A stretch of 64,000 bases of DNA, from assembly GCF_000732925.1 (NCBI RefSeq), contig NZ_CP008953.1, positions 806,001 through 870,000 on the forward strand. The letters run 5' to 3'. This DNA comes from Amycolatopsis japonica (GTDB lineage: Bacteria > Actinomycetota > Actinomycetes > Mycobacteriales > Pseudonocardiaceae). Shown here piece by piece: positions 44,483 to 53,605 of this stretch; the stretch's first letter is position 1, and every line of letters begins with the position of its first letter. The notes under the pieces were generated by a model. The model saw only the letters and a program-made list of their open reading frames with translations, was not told where the DNA came from and made no database searches. The position numbers and the translations under genes are program-made.

Positions 44483-45684
44483 GGCTTCAACAGCAGCCGG
44501 AGCTCGTTCACCCCGGTCATGTGCGGGCTGGGGATGAACGACGGCGGAACGGCCGGGTCGGTGCGCAGATCCGGGAAACGGTCCAGCAGGATGTTGAGCG
44601 CCGTCTTGCCTTCGAGCCTGGCGAGCGGGGCGCCGATGCAGAAATGGATCCCGCGTCCGAAGGCCAGATGCGGGTTGTGCGCCCGCGCCGGATCGAAGAC
44701 GCCCGGATCCGTGAAGGTGCGCGGATCCCGGTTCGCCGCCGCGACCCAGATACCGAGCATGCTGTCCGCCGGGATCGTCTGGCCACCCAATTCGACTTCG
44801 GTCGTCGTGGCGCGGGCGACGAGCGCGAACGGGCTGAGGAACCGCAGGGATTCCTCGATGGTGGCGGGCAACAACGTACGGTCCGCACGGACACGCCGGT
44901 ACTCGTCCGGATGGGAATCCAGGCACAGCACCGTGTTCCCGAGCAGCATCGTGGTGGTGATGTGCCCGGCGAGCAGCAGCACGTTCGCGAAGTTGACGAC
45001 TTCGTTCTGCGTGAGTTTCGTGCCGTCGACCTCGGCTTCGACGAGTTTGGTCAGCAGGTCCTCGCGCGGATTCCGCCGTCGATCGTCGACGTGCTCGGAA
45101 AGGTAGTTCACCAGGTTCTTCACCTGCGCGGACGTTTCCTCCGCGGCTTTCTTGTCCTCTTCGGTCTGCTTGATCAACGACCGTTGCTGGCTGTTCCGCA
45201 GCAACGTGTCGACCCATTCCTTGAACAGGTCGCGATCGCTCGCCGGGATGCCGAGAAGTTCGGCGATGACGATCACCGGCAGCGGATAGGCCAGATGGGT
45301 CACCAGTTCCATCGAGTCCGCGCCGTCGACCGCGTCGAGGAGTTCGTTCGTCAAAGCGGCGATGCGCGGTTCGAGATCCGCCACGACCTTCGGCGTGAAG
45401 GCGTGGCTCACCAGCGTGCGCAGTTTCTTGTGATCCGGAGGATCCATCTGGAGCAGGTTGCCTTCGACGAACAGGTCCTTGTCCGGCGAGATCTCCTTGG
45501 GGATCAGCCGGGTGGTGTCGGAAGAGAACACCTTGGGATCACTCAGGGTCTTCAACGCCTCGGCGTGGCCGTAGACGTTCCACATGCCCGTCTCGGCGTC
45601 GAAACGGACCGGATCGGCCGGGAATTCGTCCCGAAGCCAGAACTGGGCTTCGTGGACGCCCCAGGTTTCGGCGATCGTGGTCAT
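44479..45684 (-). CDS. Cytochrome P450
   Basis: A 401-residue bacterial class I P450. The heme-binding loop FGRGIHFCIGAPLARLEG (Cys ligand), I-helix LLLAGHITTTM with the acid/Thr pair, and K-helix ESLRFL (ExxR) are intact. It oxidises a small molecule of unknown identity; no ferredoxin gene is adjacent. It follows tetR on the same strand, so one autoregulated unit is likely. ATG 45684 fits the standard length. Confidence 0.94.
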   Translation of the reverse strand: MTTIAETWGVHEAQFWLRDEFPADPVRFDAETGMWNVYGHAEALKTLSDPKVFSSDTTRLIPKEISPDKDLFVEGNLLQMDPPDHKKLRTLVSHAFTPKVVADLEPRIAALTNELLDAVDGADSMELVTHLAYPLPVIVIAELLGIPASDRDLFKEWVDTLLRNSQQRSLIKQTEEDKKAAEETSAQVKNLVNYLSEHVDDRRRNPREDLLTKLVEAEVDGTKLTQNEVVNFANVLLLAGHITTTMLLGNTVLCLDSHPDEYRRVRADRTLLPATIEESLRFLSPFALVARATTTEVELGGQTIPADSMLGIWVAAANRDPRTFTDPGVFDPARAHNPHLAFGRGIHFCIGAPLARLEGKTALNILLDRFPDLRTDPAVPPSFIPSPHMTGVNELRLLLKP

Positions 45685-45721
45685 GGCTTGCCCCCTTCTT
45701 CTCGTGGTGGAGGAGCGCGGA

Positions 45722-46426
45722 TCAAGCGGGCTCCTCGGGGCCGTCCTTCCGGTAGATCCAGGCGCGATAGGACGAGATCAGATCCTGGAACGCCTGGATC
45801 ACTTCGGCAGCGGTGGCGGCCAGATTCGCGGTGGACGGTGGCTCCGGCGGCTCGAACGCCGTCCGGATGATGTGCGCGAGAGCGTCGGCCTTCTCTTCGA
45901 TGGTGAGGTCGGCGCCGTCGCCGGTGAAGCTGTCCATCAGGTAGAACCCCAGTGCCGAAGCACGCAGGGAAAACAGCAGGTTCGGGATGTCGTCGCGCAG
46001 CAGGCCCCGGTCGGTCATCGTCTTCAGGTACCGCTCGGTCACGACCGTGTCCTGATCCTGCAAGGGATGTTTCTTCAACCGGCCCAGCAGTTCGGTGTTG
46101 CCGGTGATGAGCGCGCAGAGCAACGGGTTTCGCTGGGTGTACAGGAAAGCGGCCCGCTGGAACCGATGCGGGACGACTTCCGCCGGGTCTTCTTCCAGCC
46201 CTTCGAGAAGGTTCTCGGCGGCAAGGAGGGATTCACGCAGGAGCAGCGCGTGGAAGAGGGTTTCCTTGGTGGGCCAGTGCAGGTAGATCGTGCCCTTCCC
46301 GATGCCCGCCTGGCTCGCGATGTCCTCGATGGTCACCTTGCGATAGCCCAGCCGCGACAGCAGGACGCCGGCCGCGTCGAGGATGCGATCGGCGCGACCG
46401 GCGGTGCGGTCCGGACGTTCTGCCAC
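45722..46426 (-). CDS. TetR-family regulator
   Basis: A 234-residue repressor. The N-terminal HTH (RILDAAGVLLSRLGYRKVTIEDIASQAGIGKGTIYLHW, part: VTIEDIASQAGIGKGTIYLHW) is canonical; the C-terminal helices form a ligand pocket. It precedes the P450 gene on the same strand and is preceded by a strong palindrome. It probably controls the P450 in response to the P450 substrate or a drug. Confidence 0.9.
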   Translation of the reverse strand: MAERPDRTAGRADRILDAAGVLLSRLGYRKVTIEDIASQAGIGKGTIYLHWPTKETLFHALLLRESLLAAENLLEGLEEDPAEVVPHRFQRAAFLYTQRNPLLCALITGNTELLGRLKKHPLQDQDTVVTERYLKTMTDRGLLRDDIPNLLFSLRASALGFYLMDSFTGDGADLTIEEKADALAHIIRTAFEPPEPPSTANLAATAAEVIQAFQDLISSYRAWIYRKDGPEEPA

Positions 46427-46450
46427 GTGCGCTCCCAGAGTCTGACTTCG

Positions 46451-46474
46451 TGACCAGATTTGCTCATCTGGTCA
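46451..46474. promoter_or_regulatory. TetR operator TGACCAGAT-N6-ATCTGGTCA
   Basis: A perfect 9-bp-arm palindrome 25 bases upstream of the tetR start, followed by a further half-site ATCCGGTCA at 46474-46482 in tandem. Size, symmetry and position fit a TetR autoregulatory operator. Confidence 0.75.
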
Positions 46475-46534
46475 TCCGGTCAGGTTCGACGGTAGCGCCG
46501 GGCGGCGGGTTCCGGCAAGGAAATCGACGAGTTC

Positions 46535-47473
46535 TTAACGCAGACGGTGGGCGAGCAGGAACTTCCAGATGACCGGGGTCGCGTCGATGACGGTCGGAGT
46601 GGCGGAGTCGTTGTTCGGTGTGGTGCTCGGCCAAACGTGCCCGGCACCTTCGACCCGGTAGTGCTGGAGCGAGCAACCAAGCCATCGCTGAACGGTCACG
46701 TCGGCTTTCGGCGAGTACTGGATCGGCCGCGGGAAGCAGCCGTTCCGGTCTGCCCATGCCGCGAGCCAGTCCGGCAGTGTCGGCAGGCCCTTCGCGGGGT
46801 TTCCGGTGTAGGGGATCGTCGCGTCGGCCGTGCCGTGGAAATCGAGAATCGGCGCGGGGCGCGACGGGTGGCACTCGCCGCCTTGCGGGTAGAACGCGCC
46901 GGCGACCGGGGCGAACGCCGCGATCCGGCCCGGCATCCGGCAAGCGAGGACGCCGACGAACCCGCCGCCGTTCGACTTGCCTGTCGCGTAGATCCGGCGG
47001 GGGTCGACGCACAGTTCACGTTGGAGTGTGTTCAGCAGATCACTGGTGAAGAGCACGTCGTCCGCGGCCGCCGAGTACGGCGCGCCGGTCCACGCCGACT
47101 CCCCGTCCGTACCCGGAAGTCCTTGCGGGTAGACGGAAATCGCGTCATACGCGGAAAATCCGGACAGCTCCTCCTGATACTTCGACGTCCGTTTGTGTCC
47201 ATGGAACGACAACACCAGCGGGTACGGCCGTGAAGACCGGTACTGCGCCGGCACGTGCACCGTGTACTCGCGGACCAGGCCGCCGGACGTCAACGTCCGC
47301 AGCGTCGTCGCCCCGGCGGGGACCGGGGACGGCAGCCGGCAGCCGGTCGTCGGCACCGGATGGTCGACCGGCGACGGCGTGGCCGACGCCGTCGGAGCGG
47401 CGAGCAGGCTCAGTCCGGCAGCGGCGGCGGCCATCAGCGCGAGACGGCGCAGGTATTTCGTGGGACCAGGCAC
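46535..47473 (-). CDS. Secreted PHB-depolymerase/LpqC-like esterase
   Basis: A 312-residue secreted alpha/beta hydrolase. A signal peptide (ALMAAAAAGLSLLAAPTASA) leads to the oxyanion region LSFHGHKRTSKYQEE and nucleophile elbow GKSNGG, with the acid and His near FHGTADATIPYTG and EGAGHVWPSTTP. It resembles mycobacterial LpqC and poly-hydroxyalkanoate depolymerases. Substrate is inferred only. Four conserved cysteines suggest disulfides, consistent with export. Confidence 0.85.
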   Translation of the reverse strand: MPGPTKYLRRLALMAAAAAGLSLLAAPTASATPSPVDHPVPTTGCRLPSPVPAGATTLRTLTSGGLVREYTVHVPAQYRSSRPYPLVLSFHGHKRTSKYQEELSGFSAYDAISVYPQGLPGTDGESAWTGAPYSAAADDVLFTSDLLNTLQRELCVDPRRIYATGKSNGGGFVGVLACRMPGRIAAFAPVAGAFYPQGGECHPSRPAPILDFHGTADATIPYTGNPAKGLPTLPDWLAAWADRNGCFPRPIQYSPKADVTVQRWLGCSLQHYRVEGAGHVWPSTTPNNDSATPTVIDATPVIWKFLLAHRLR

Positions 47474-47622
47474 GCGATCCTCCTTGATCGGGCGGCAGGG
47501 CGGTGATCAGGGTCACTCCTGACGCGGGCCTGGTCAGCATTGTGTTCATTGAGTTTTCGGACCGCTTTTCACGTCACCCTGCCGGGTGGTCCGTCTGATC
47601 GACCGGCCTGGGCCGCGGTCGG

Positions 47623-48864
47623 TCAGCCGCAGGCGCGTTTCGCCGTGAGCACGCGGGTCAAGGCCTCGTCGACCCGGGCGGCCGGGAGATCGCCGGACGC
47701 CAGCGCTTGCTCCAGCGTGGAGAGCACCGTGCCGACGTTGCCACCAGAGGACCACAACGCCTGATCCGCCCCCGCCTGCAATGCCTTGAGCACAGCCGTT
47801 TGCAGCGGGTACTGCGACGTGATCGCCTTCATCGCCCCGAGATCGTCGGTGATCACCGGACCGTCGAACGCGTAGTCCTTCCGCAGCAGCCGGTACGCCG
47901 CCGCCGACAGGGTCGACGGAGTACCGCCGGTCAGGTCGGGCACGTCCAGATGTCCGACCATGACGCCGACTTCGCCGTACTCGCCGATGTCTCGGTACGG
48001 AACCAGGTCGACCTTCCGCAACGAGGCCAGCGGCGGCGTCCGCACCAATCCCTTGTGGGAATCCCCGCTGGCGTGCCCGTGCCCGGGGAAATGCTTCAGT
48101 ACCGGCTGCACTCCGGCGTCCCGCAAACCCTGCGCGAACGCCAGGATGTGCTTGCGCGCGACTTCCGGGTTCGCGCCGAACGACCGGTCGCCGACGATGT
48201 CGCGGTCCGGCTGATCGGTGATGTCGGCGTCGGGCGCGTAGTCGACGGTGACGCCACGGGCCAGCATCTGCCGCCCTCGCTCGGCCGCCTTCGCTCGCAC
48301 CTGTGCCGGTGTCAGGGTCGAGGCCATCTTCCGTGCGCTCGGCATGTCGCCGTCGAGGGCGTCGATCCGCTGGACGCGGCCGCCTTCCTCGTCGATCGCC
48401 ACCGATACCGGGACCTTCGCCGCACGCTGGACCTCGTCCAACGCGCGGTTCCGCAAGAGGGCGGTCTCGTTGCCACCGAGGAAGATCCCGCCGATCTGCT
48501 GATCGCGTACCAGCTTCACCGCCGCCTGCGGGTCACCGGCGTTCACGCCGACCACCACCAGCTGGGCCAGCCGCTGCCGGGGGCTCATCCCGGCGATGAC
48601 GGCTTCACAGCCTGGAACGGGCGCCTGCTCCGCCCTCGGTGACGGCGAGGGTGAAGGCTTGCTGGAGCTGGGTGGGGCTGAGGCGACGCTGCTGCGCGGC
48701 GGAGGTACCGTCCCCGCCGGCTGCGCGGATCCGGCCTCGTCGTTCGCCGTACCGCACTGCACGCTGGTGAGCAGAACGGTCGCGGCTCCCAGGATGACGG
48801 TCGTCCATCGCTTCGTCGTCTTCGGTCGCCCGGAGTTCATCGGCTCGTTTCGTTCGTCGTCCAT
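47623..48864 (-). CDS. Glycoside hydrolase family 3 lipoprotein, NagZ-like
   Basis: A 413-residue enzyme that should remove N-acetylglucosamine from muropeptides. A lipobox-like LLTSVQC and a Pro/Ser-rich linker precede the (alpha/beta)8 barrel. Conserved GH3 blocks IDEEGGRVQRI, KHFPGHGHASGDSHKG (catalytic His/Asp dyad of NagZ) and ITDDLGAMKAI (nucleophile Asp) are intact. ATG 48864 (or 48840) is used; the frame stays open upstream. No neighbour in cell wall recycling. Confidence 0.88.
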   Translation of the reverse strand: MDDERNEPMNSGRPKTTKRWTTVILGAATVLLTSVQCGTANDEAGSAQPAGTVPPPRSSVASAPPSSSKPSPSPSPRAEQAPVPGCEAVIAGMSPRQRLAQLVVVGVNAGDPQAAVKLVRDQQIGGIFLGGNETALLRNRALDEVQRAAKVPVSVAIDEEGGRVQRIDALDGDMPSARKMASTLTPAQVRAKAAERGRQMLARGVTVDYAPDADITDQPDRDIVGDRSFGANPEVARKHILAFAQGLRDAGVQPVLKHFPGHGHASGDSHKGLVRTPPLASLRKVDLVPYRDIGEYGEVGVMVGHLDVPDLTGGTPSTLSAAAYRLLRKDYAFDGPVITDDLGAMKAITSQYPLQTAVLKALQAGADQALWSSGGNVGTVLSTLEQALASGDLPAARVDEALTRVLTAKRACG

Positions 48865-48999
48865 GCCGGTATCGACGGTAACCCGACTTGCCCTTTCGTA
48901 CGCGCTTGCGTGCCCTTTGGTGCGTGAGCGCGACTGCTGGACCTTCGGTCCCACCTCCTTCCTCTTCCGTGTTCTCCCTCGTCAAGCGGATGTCCGGAC

Positions 49000-49056
49000 T
49001 TGACAGTTCGATCTGCTCCGCCGTAGATTACCAAATGGTTATGGAACCGCAAGGTT
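49000..49056 (+). promoter_or_regulatory. ArsR-gene promoter with overlapping dyads
   Basis: TTGACA (49000-49005) and TAGATT (49024-49029) with an 18-bp spacer form a good promoter. It runs straight into three overlapping dyads: ACCAAATGGT (49030-49039), GGTTATGGAACC (49037-49048) and AACCGCAAGGTT (49045-49056). These are candidate ArsR binding sites covering the transcription start. Confidence 0.55.
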
Positions 49057-49141
49057 ATCCAGTGGCCATCGAAACGAACGATCGTGAGAAGTCGAAACTC
49101 GTGAGAACGGCTAGAACGGCCGAAATGGAAGGCGGGCGACC

Positions 49142-49492
49142 GTGGCACAAGATCTGCTCGATGTCACCTTCGCGGCGCTCGCCGACCCCACCCGCCGCGC
49201 GATCCTCGCCCGGCTCGCGCGTGGGGAGGCCACGGTGACGGAACTGGCCGAGCCGTTCGCGATGAGCCAGCCCGCCATCTCCAAACATTTGAAGGTGCTG
49301 GAGCGGGCGGGACTGGTGGCGAGGGGGCGCGATGCTCAGCGCCGCCCCTGCCGGCTGGTGGCCCAGCCGTTGAAGAACGCGAATGAATGGATCGGCGGCT
49401 ACCGTCGCTACTGGGACGAGGCCTTCACGGAGCTGGATCTCGTTCTGGAAGGGGAGATCCAGCACTCGGAACGCCGGGGCGAGACCGACTGA
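49142..49492 (+). CDS. ArsR-family winged-helix regulator
   Basis: A 116-residue repressor with the HTH TVTELAEPFAMSQPAISKHLKVLERAGLVARG. No obvious Cys metal ligands, so it belongs to the SdpR/YgaV-like branch that usually controls adjacent SRPBCC-domain genes. It is followed at once by the SRPBCC and DinB genes, a common actinobacterial cassette. GTG 49142. Confidence 0.9.
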   Translation: MAQDLLDVTFAALADPTRRAILARLARGEATVTELAEPFAMSQPAISKHLKVLERAGLVARGRDAQRRPCRLVAQPLKNANEWIGGYRRYWDEAFTELDLVLEGEIQHSERRGETD

Positions 49493-49521
49493 CCACCGCA
49501 CGACCGGAAAGGAACAGCACG

Positions 49522-50013
49522 ATGGGACGAACTCTCAGCGTGACGAAATCCGGCGATCACGAGATCGTCATGACGAGGTCCTTCGACGCACCGAGGGCGT
49601 TGGTGTTCGACGCGTGGACGAAACCCGAGCTGGTACGCCGTTGGTTCGGTCCCCGTGACTGCGAGGTCGTCGAATGCGAAATCGACCTGCGGGTCGGCGG
49701 CGGATGGCGCTACCGGCTGCGCCACGGCGGGATGGAGATGCTGCTGCAGGGCGTCTACCAGGAGATCGACCGTCCGGGACGGCTCATCTCCCTCGAGACG
49801 AACGAGGACTGCGAGGCAGCGGAAGGTCAGGCCTTGGCGACTCTGACGTTGGTCGAACACGACGGGGTCACCACGCTGACCCAGGTGGTGCGGTACGGCT
49901 CGAAGCGGATCCGGGACGCCGTACTCGAATCAGGGATGGAGCGTGGCGTCGGCGAAGGCTTCGACAAGCTGGCCGAGCTCGTGGCCGCTCCGGTGAAGGT
50001 GGGAGCACGATGA
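49522..50013 (+). CDS. SRPBCC / AHSA1-type domain protein
   Basis: A 163-residue START-like (AHSA1) protein. The fold is recognisable from FDAPRALVFDAWTKPELVRRWFGP at the N-terminus, in part VFDAWTKPELVRRWFGP, and GGMEMLLQGVYQEID. Such proteins bind hydrophobic ligands in a cavity. The ATG follows aaggaacag. It overlaps the next gene (ATGA). Function is likely ligand sensing or detoxification, controlled by the ArsR upstream. Confidence 0.87.
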   Translation: MGRTLSVTKSGDHEIVMTRSFDAPRALVFDAWTKPELVRRWFGPRDCEVVECEIDLRVGGGWRYRLRHGGMEMLLQGVYQEIDRPGRLISLETNEDCEAAEGQALATLTLVEHDGVTTLTQVVRYGSKRIRDAVLESGMERGVGEGFDKLAELVAAPVKVGAR

Positions 50014-50585
50014 ACGCCATCGCCGACCGTTACCGCGTCAGGGCCGACGCCTTCGAGCGCAAGATCGCCGCCGTCGAGGCCGGGCAATGGGAGAACCAGT
50101 CTCCTTGTGAGGAGTGGAACGCCAGAGATGTCGTCGAGCACATCATCGACATGCACGGCGCCATGCTGAGGCCCTTCGGACGCGCCCTTGGGCCGGCGCC
50201 CTCGCTCCTGGACGACCCGCTGGGGGCCTTCCGGGCGGCTCGCGCCGACGTCGAAGCCATCCTCGGCGATCCCGTGCTCGCGGCCACGGAGCAGGAGACG
50301 CCGTCGGGGAAGTTGACCGCCGAACAGCACATCGATCAAGTCGCCAGTGCCGACATGATCATCCACGGCTGGGACCTGGCCAGGGCCACCGGTCAGGACG
50401 ACACGATCGATCCGGAGGAGGTCGCGCGGATGTGGCCGGAAGCGCAGGCGATCCCCGAACAGATGAGGATCCCGGGCGCGTTCGGGCCCGGGATCGTCGT
50501 CTTCGGCCCTGAAGTGAAGGTGCCCGAAGACGCGCCCTTGCAGGACAGGCTGCTCGGACTGATGGGCCGAAACCCGAACGCCTGA
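50010..50585 (+). CDS. TIGR03086-family DinB-like metal-binding protein
   Basis: A 191-residue protein with metal ligands in VVEHIIDMHGAM, and a second conserved block MIIHGWDLARATG, the layout of mycothiol-dependent DinB-like enzymes. Overlapping start (ATGA) with the SRPBCC gene supports a common operon. Substrate unknown. Confidence 0.83.
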   Translation: MNAIADRYRVRADAFERKIAAVEAGQWENQSPCEEWNARDVVEHIIDMHGAMLRPFGRALGPAPSLLDDPLGAFRAARADVEAILGDPVLAATEQETPSGKLTAEQHIDQVASADMIIHGWDLARATGQDDTIDPEEVARMWPEAQAIPEQMRIPGAFGPGIVVFGPEVKVPEDAPLQDRLLGLMGRNPNA

Positions 50586-50591
50586 TACGGG

Positions 50592-51005
50592 TCAGACATG
50601 GATCCCGCGATGTCGCCGGACGGGCCGGGCGGGAACCGGTACCGCGGCGGTATCGGTCCCCTTGGCCGCGGCCAGGACACGTTCCAGAACCGACAGAGAG
50701 GTGGTGAGCAAGGAAATCTGGTTCTGGATGCGGGTCTTGGCGATCTCCAGTTCGCCGGTCATCTCCGGCGAGGGCACCAAATGCGTATGGTCCCCGGAAA
50801 CACCAGGAAGGAGTTCCGCGATCTTGCCACTGCACAACCCGGCCGAATAGAAGAGCTGGATCTGCAGCACCCTGGCGATGTCGTCTTCGGTGAAGGTCCG
50901 GTAGCCGTTGCCGCATCGGTCGGGTCGCAGCAGGCCTTCCGTTTCGTAGTACCGCAACGAGCGGACGCTCACCCCGGTTCGCTTCGCCAGTTCGCCGATC
51001 CGCAT
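50592..51005 (-). CDS. MerR-family transcriptional regulator
   Basis: A 137-residue regulator with the HTH MRIGELAKRTGVSVRSLRYYETEGLL and a long coiled-coil helix. One cysteine (GLCSGKI) lies in the linker; no metal-site cluster, so it is a small-molecule MerR rather than a metal sensor. ATG 51005 is favoured as homology begins there. It is divergent from the old-yellow-enzyme gene and probably activates it. Confidence 0.87.
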   Translation of the reverse strand: MRIGELAKRTGVSVRSLRYYETEGLLRPDRCGNGYRTFTEDDIARVLQIQLFYSAGLCSGKIAELLPGVSGDHTHLVPSPEMTGELEIAKTRIQNQISLLTTSLSVLERVLAAAKGTDTAAVPVPARPVRRHRGIHV

Positions 51006-51033
51006 GAGTCCACAGTAGCCGCGGAAACCGAGG

Positions 51034-51064
51034 TTGACCGTGACGCCGGTGTCAGGGTTTAGCT
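51034..51064 (+). promoter_or_regulatory. MerR-type promoter of the alkene reductase gene (19-bp spacer)
   Basis: TTGACC (51034-51039) and TTAGCT (51059-51064) are 19 bp apart with the dyad TGAC-N6-GTCA between them. The gene starts at 51073, eight bases after the -10, so the mRNA should be leaderless. It mirrors the other MerR promoter at 42824. Confidence 0.6.
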
Positions 51065-51072
51065 TCGCGTTC

Positions 51073-52167
51073 ATGAGGTTGCTAGAAGCGTTCCGCAGTA
51101 CCGCGATCCAGCTGCCGAACCGCGTGGCGATGGCTCCGATGACCAGGGGTCGCGCCGACGATCTCACCGGCGTGCCACATCCGCTGACGGCCGAGTACTA
51201 CTCGCAACGTGCGAGCGCCGGGTTGATCGTGAGCGAAGGCATCTGGGTGAACAAGACCGGCAAGAGCGGCCCGGGAATCCCAGGACTGGTGACAGAGCAG
51301 CAGGCCGAGGCATGGCGTGAGGTGACGGCGGCCGTGCACGAGGAAGGCGGTCGGATCTACGCGCAGCTATGGCACGCGGGACGGGTCAGCCACCCCGGCG
51401 TGACGGGCCGGACACCGGTGGCACCGTCGGCGGTCCGGCAGGCCGGACGGATCTTCTCGGCCGGCGGCTGGACGGACACCGTCGAACCCCGCGCGCTCGG
51501 CGAGGAGGAGATCGGCGAGGTCGTCCAGGACTTCGCCGACGCGGCTCGCCGGGCCGTCGAGGCGGGATTCGACGGTGTGGAACTCCATGGCGCCAACGGC
51601 TATCTCATCCAGGAGTTCCTCGCCGGCAACACCAACCTCCGGGGGGACCGTTACGGCGGCTCGATCGCCGCCCGGCTCACCTTCCCGCTCGAGGTGGTGG
51701 CGGCCGTGACCGAGCGGATCGGTGCGGCCAGGGTCGCTCTGCGTATTTCGCCGGGCAACCCGGAGAACGACATCGTGGAAGACGATTGGAAGGAGGTGTA
51801 CTCACGACTGCTCGCGGAACTCCGCCGGTACGAGCTCGCGTACCTGCACGTCATCGATACCCCTGACGTCGAAGTGCTGTCGCACCTGCGGCCTTTGTGG
51901 CCGGGAACGCTCGTCGCGAATCTGCGATCCGAGAAGCCGACCAGCCGCGCCGAGGGGGAGTCCTTGATCGGAGCCGGCCTGGCCGACGTGGTCGCCTTCG
52001 GCAGGTTGTTCATCGCAAACCCGGATCTGCCCGCCCGATTCGCTCTCCACGCCCCGCTCGCCGAGGCGGATCACGACGTCTACTACGGCGCCCGGCTCGA
52101 CGGCTACACCGATTTCCCGGCGTTCGAACCGGACTCGGCGAAGTTCGCCTGTTCGGCGCGCAGCTGA
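51073..52167 (+). CDS. Old-yellow-enzyme NADH:flavin oxidoreductase / alkene reductase
   Basis: A 364-residue FMN enzyme that reduces activated C=C bonds. Family blocks include NRVAMAPMTRGRA at the N-terminus, QLWHAGRVSHP, the substrate His/Asn pair in ELHGANGYLIQEFL, the stretch NLRGDRYGGS and VAFGRLFIANPDLPARF (FMN phosphate binding). The ATG 51073 is followed by the natural start. It is divergent from a MerR gene with a matching promoter. Probable detoxification of electrophiles. Confidence 0.93.
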   Translation: MRLLEAFRSTAIQLPNRVAMAPMTRGRADDLTGVPHPLTAEYYSQRASAGLIVSEGIWVNKTGKSGPGIPGLVTEQQAEAWREVTAAVHEEGGRIYAQLWHAGRVSHPGVTGRTPVAPSAVRQAGRIFSAGGWTDTVEPRALGEEEIGEVVQDFADAARRAVEAGFDGVELHGANGYLIQEFLAGNTNLRGDRYGGSIAARLTFPLEVVAAVTERIGAARVALRISPGNPENDIVEDDWKEVYSRLLAELRRYELAYLHVIDTPDVEVLSHLRPLWPGTLVANLRSEKPTSRAEGESLIGAGLADVVAFGRLFIANPDLPARFALHAPLAEADHDVYYGARLDGYTDFPAFEPDSAKFACSARS

Positions 52168-52195
52168 TCTTGGCCGCCCGTTCTACAGTGCGGGG

Positions 52196-53521
52196 ATGGT
52201 CAAGACGGCAGTGGAAATCGCGGCGGCTGTGCGCGCCAAGGAACTCGACCCGGTCGAGGTGACGCGTGAGGCGTTGGCCCGGATCGCGGCGGCGGACGGG
52301 GTGGTCGGCGCGTTTCGCCGGGTGCGGGTCGACGAAGCACTCGCTGAGGCCGCCGCCGTCGCCGAACGCGCGGATCTGGCCGATCTGCCCCTGGCCGGGG
52401 TGCCGGTCGCGGTCAAGGACGTCGCGCCGATCGAGGGTGAATACGCCTCGTGGGGTTCACGAGCGGGCTCGTCGACGCTGTCCACTGAGGACGGTGAGAT
52501 AGCGCGGCGGCTACGCGCCGCCGGTGCGGTGATCGTCGGCCTGACCCGGGTGCCGGAGCTGTGCATCTGGCCGTCGAGCGACGATCCGGACGGGACGGCG
52601 CGTAATCCGCGCAACCCGTCGTACGCCGCCGGCGGTTCGTCGGGCGGGAGTGCCGCGGCCGTCGCGGCCGGACTCGTGCCCATCGCGCACGGCACCGACG
52701 GTCTGGGCTCGATCCGGCTGCCGTCCGCGATGTGCGGGATCGTCGGTCTCAAACCGGGTAAAGGCGTGGTCCGCGTACCGGGGGAGAACGGCTGGTTCGG
52801 CCTGTCCACGCACGGTCCGATGACGACCACGGTGGCAGACGCCGCCGTGCTGATGTCGGTCCTCGCAGAACGGCCCGGCCTGGCGGATCTCGCCGAGCCG
52901 AAGCGGTCCCGTATCGCCCTGTCGACCCAGGTCCCGTTGACGAGGGCGCCGCTGCCGCGCGCGTTCAGCCGGGCCGTCACCCGGGCCGGAGAGCTGTTCC
53001 GCGAGGCTGGGCACACCGTCGCGCCCGGAACACCGCGGTACAACGCCGGAGCGATCGGTGGCCTCCTCGTGCGCTGGGTCGCGGGCCCGGCGGAGCAAGC
53101 GGCCGAGTTCGATCTCGGCGCACTCCAGCCCCGGACCCGTACCCACGTCCGGCTCGGTCGGCTGATGGCCAAGCGCGTCCGGGAGACCACCCGGGAGCGC
53201 TGGCTGGAGCGTGCCGAAGAGTTCTTCGCCGACCACGATGTCCTGGTCACGCCCATGATCGCGACCCTCCCGCTCAAGGCACGCCCGTGGCACGACAGCC
53301 GATGGATCGCCAACGTGCTGCCGTCCCTGCGTGTGGCGGGTTTCGCCGGGCTGTGGAATCTCGCGGGCTATCCGGCGATGTCGGTGCCGATCGGCGCGCA
53401 TCCTTCGGGCATCCCGGCCTGCGTCCAGCTCGTCGCCGCGCCCGGCGGGGAAGCGCTCCTACTGGGCCTCGCCGCCCAGCTCGAAGCGGCCAATCCCTGG
53501 CCACGCACGACCGCCTCCTGA
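52196..53521 (+). CDS. Amidase (amidase signature family)
   Basis: A 441-residue enzyme. The Ser-cisSer-Lys triad is in place: Lys in VAVKDVAPIEG, and both Ser in AAGGSSGGSAAAVAAG; the following HGTDGLGSIRLPSAMCGIVGLKP, in part TDGLGSIRLPSAMCG, completes the signature. It hydrolyses an amide or ester of unknown structure. ATG 52196. It ends 15 bases before a bidirectional hairpin. Confidence 0.9.
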   Translation: MVKTAVEIAAAVRAKELDPVEVTREALARIAAADGVVGAFRRVRVDEALAEAAAVAERADLADLPLAGVPVAVKDVAPIEGEYASWGSRAGSSTLSTEDGEIARRLRAAGAVIVGLTRVPELCIWPSSDDPDGTARNPRNPSYAAGGSSGGSAAAVAAGLVPIAHGTDGLGSIRLPSAMCGIVGLKPGKGVVRVPGENGWFGLSTHGPMTTTVADAAVLMSVLAERPGLADLAEPKRSRIALSTQVPLTRAPLPRAFSRAVTRAGELFREAGHTVAPGTPRYNAGAIGGLLVRWVAGPAEQAAEFDLGALQPRTRTHVRLGRLMAKRVRETTRERWLERAEEFFADHDVLVTPMIATLPLKARPWHDSRWIANVLPSLRVAGFAGLWNLAGYPAMSVPIGAHPSGIPACVQLVAAPGGEALLLGLAAQLEAANPWPRTTAS

Positions 53522-53536
53522 CCGAGCCCGAAAGAG

Positions 53537-53593
53537 AGCAAGGGACCTTTGCTACCACTCTCCACAAGGGAGTGGTAGCAAAGGTCCCTTGCT
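53537..53593. terminator. 24-bp inverted repeat (AGCAAGGGACCTTTGCTACCAC type)
   Basis: Arms 53537-53560 and 53570-53593 match exactly with a 9-nt loop, between convergent amidase and DivIVA-like genes. The left arm is repeated alone at 61603 and the right arm's outer 17 bases alone at 14624. Confidence 0.85.
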
Positions 53594-53605
53594 ACTTCGC
53601 GCTGG

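Noticed and set aside
44479..46426. P450 plus TetR as part of a biosynthetic gene cluster
   Set aside because: No synthase, carrier or tailoring genes lie beside them; the neighbours are ordinary.
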